Assembly: GCF_018837975.1 (NCBI RefSeq)
Contig: NZ_JAGSOY010000047.1
Coordinates: 1 to 38,740, forward strand
Origin: Zooshikella harenae
Lineage (GTDB): Bacteria; Pseudomonadota; Gammaproteobacteria; Pseudomonadales; Zooshikellaceae
Direction of reading: 5' to 3'
Length of the DNA: 38,740 nt
The position numbers and the translations under genes are program-made. This document shows positions 37,803 through 38,740 of this stretch, piece by piece (position 1 is the stretch's first letter; every line of letters begins with the position of its first letter). The notes beneath the pieces were generated by a model. That model was given only the letters and a program-made list of their open reading frames with translations. It was not told the origin of the DNA and made no database searches.

Positions 37803-38409
37803 AGACCCACTTGGGCATATAATATTTACGCTGGTTCAAGACAGCGCCAAATACATTAGCCCCTCCTTGCTGCAACCGCTCAACGGCTGCTTGAGCAACT
37901 TCCCACCGTGTTTTTTCCGCTTGAAGAACCAAAGCAACTCCATCAAATTGTGCAGCCATCGTCACTACCTCTGGAGATGAAAATACAGGTGGGCCATCAA
38001 ATAATATATACTTATATAATTTGGCTAACTCCCTTAACAAATTTTTGACATGGTGTCGCTCAAGTGGCTGTTGAAGTGGGTAGTCTTGACCAAATGGCAA
38101 AAAATCATAACTCATACCTTTTGGCTCTTTAAAAATAAATGGATTAATATCAGAAATTTCTAAAGCATGCACTAAGTTATAAAAACCTTTCTGAGGACAG
38201 GAAAGTAATTGATTGGTTAAACTGGCAAGGCCTTGGTGACCATCTATCACCAAAATACCATGAGAAATGTGTCGAGCAATTGCATTAGCGATTGTAGCAA
38301 TACTAGATGAACAACCTGCTTTACAATGTGGCGCAGTAAAAAAAAGTGATGCTTGGTCTCTTTCCATCAGTGAGCTTGTAAAACTCAAGTGGCAGGGAAT
38401 TGTTAGCAT
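37789..38409 (-). CDS. BY-kinase/CpsD-like ATPase with a degenerate P-loop
   Basis: 206 aa, the size of stand-alone BY-kinase ATPase domains that partner with Wzz-like proteins. The P-loop position reads FTAPHCKAGCSSSIATIANA (residues 24-43), lacking the G-K-S/T of Walker A. Walker A' is ILVIDGHQG with the second Asp replaced by His. Walker B is YILFDGPPVFSSPE. The C-terminus (YYMPKWVYDLL) has scattered Tyr but no clear Tyr cluster for autophosphorylation. It may be a regulatory pseudokinase or use an atypical P-loop. It is followed by the Wza-like gene with a 14-bp overlap and preceded by the sugar transferase with a 33-bp gap. Confidence 0.7.
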   Translation of the reverse strand: MLTIPCHLSFTSSLMERDQASLFFTAPHCKAGCSSSIATIANAIARHISHGILVIDGHQGLASLTNQLLSCPQKGFYNLVHALEISDINPFIFKEPKGMSYDFLPFGQDYPLQQPLERHHVKNLLRELAKLYKYILFDGPPVFSSPEVVTMAAQFDGVALVLQAEKTRWEVAQAAVERLQQGGANVFGAVLNQRKYYMPKWVYDLL

Positions 38410-38442
38410 TTTAAAACATCCTCCACTCTTCCCTGCACAATA

Positions 38443-38740
38443 CTAACTAGCCCCTCTTCCCTCTAGAACCCGAATAGGTGTTAGTAATAATATTTTAAAG
38501 TCAAACCAAAAACTCTGATTTTCAATATACTGTAAATCTAACTGTACTCGCTCTTCAAAGTTAAGTTGACTTCGCCCACTTATTTGCCATAACCCCGTCA
38601 TTCCTGGGTAAACAGCTAGCCGGACTAACCCTTGATCTGGATAATTTTGGGCTGAAAAAGAAGTCGGTCTAGGTCCAACTAAACGCATATCCCCTTTAAT
38701 AACGTTAAATAGGTTAGGTAACTCATCCAAGCTAAGCCGC
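38443..38740 (-). CDS. Undecaprenyl-phosphate sugar phosphotransferase, 3' part (5' cut by window edge)
   Basis: The frame is open to the window edge, so only the C-terminal 98 or so residues are present. LDELPNLFNVIKGDMRLVGPRP, in segments LDELPNLFNVIKGDM and LVGPRP, then YPGMTGLWQISGRSQLNFEERVQLDLQYI (read in parts GMTGLWQISGRS and FEERVQLD), are the diagnostic blocks of bacterial sugar transferases (WcaJ/WbaP/ExoY type). This enzyme starts the repeat unit by moving sugar-1-phosphate onto undecaprenyl phosphate. It is the first EPS gene in transcription order within this window. Confidence 0.92.
   Translation of the reverse strand, partial: RLSLDELPNLFNVIKGDMRLVGPRPTSFSAQNYPDQGLVRLAVYPGMTGLWQISGRSQLNFEERVQLDLQYIENQSFWFDFKILLLTPIRVLEGRGAS

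Overview
The window looks like chromosomal DNA of an AT-rich, probably marine gammaproteobacterium. The pointers are E. coli-type Hcp/Hcr, a NorR/sigma-54 nitric-oxide circuit with NnrS, PagL, a vibriolysin-like M4 protease, a Fur-box-like site and a Wzx/Wzy-type exopolysaccharide (EPS) locus. The genus cannot be fixed from sequence reading alone; an Oceanospirillales-type genome would fit. I see no tRNA, rRNA, CRISPR array or transposase gene.

Layout. (1) 1-1493: the 3' part of a pentein-fold (guanidino-group-modifying) enzyme, closed by a terminator shared with the convergent hcr. (2) 1568-7608: a nitrosative-stress module. hcp and hcr are read leftwards, norR lies upstream of them, and nnrS diverges from norR. 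Both hcp and nnrS have a convincing sigma-54 -24/-12 promoter with GT-N7-AC NorR-like sites about 90-120 bp further upstream. (3) 7946-10253: a DUF1295 membrane protein and a sterol-desaturase/AGMO-like hydroxylase. (4) 10419-17330: mixed single genes. These are a solute-binding-protein pseudogene with two in-frame TGA codons, a Vat-like xenobiotic acetyltransferase with a GNAT partner, a CorA-type transporter, a NADAR protein, a frameshifted pagL, an exported protein of unknown function behind a Fur-box-like site, and a YdjM/DUF457 membrane protein. (5) 17331-25136: a vibriolysin-like protease with its long leader, a small unknown protein, a possible heme-oxygenase-fold protein, a DedA protein with a degenerate PAP2-like tail, a LON-domain protein and a CelD-like GNAT. 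(6) 25067-38740: an EPS locus read leftwards and running off the right edge. In transcription order it holds the initiating sugar transferase, a BY-kinase-like ATPase, Wza-like export lipoprotein, Wzz-like co-polymerase, GT4, O-antigen ligase/polymerase, two GT2, a NodB deacetylase, a Wzx flippase, a glycoside-hydrolase-like exported protein and a GNAT.

How the genes work together. In the NO module, NorR senses NO and drives hcp-hcr and nnrS through sigma-54; Hcp handles NO/hydroxylamine and Hcr supplies its electrons. In the EPS locus the encoded steps cover lipid-linked initiation, sugar addition, flipping, polymerisation, chain-length control, export, and trimming or decoration (deacetylase, GNATs, hydrolase-like protein).

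The most unusual structure is non-coding. Two copies of a ~140-150 bp MITE-like repeat with terminal inverted repeats sit inside the EPS operon. One is read through in frame in the Wza-like ORF, and the other supplies the stop codon of the GT4 gene. Two separate 96-bp nested palindromes lie between hcp and hcr and at 20428-20523. Three genes or domains look damaged or degenerate: the solute-binding protein (two stops), pagL (one lost base) and the PAP2 tail of the DedA protein.
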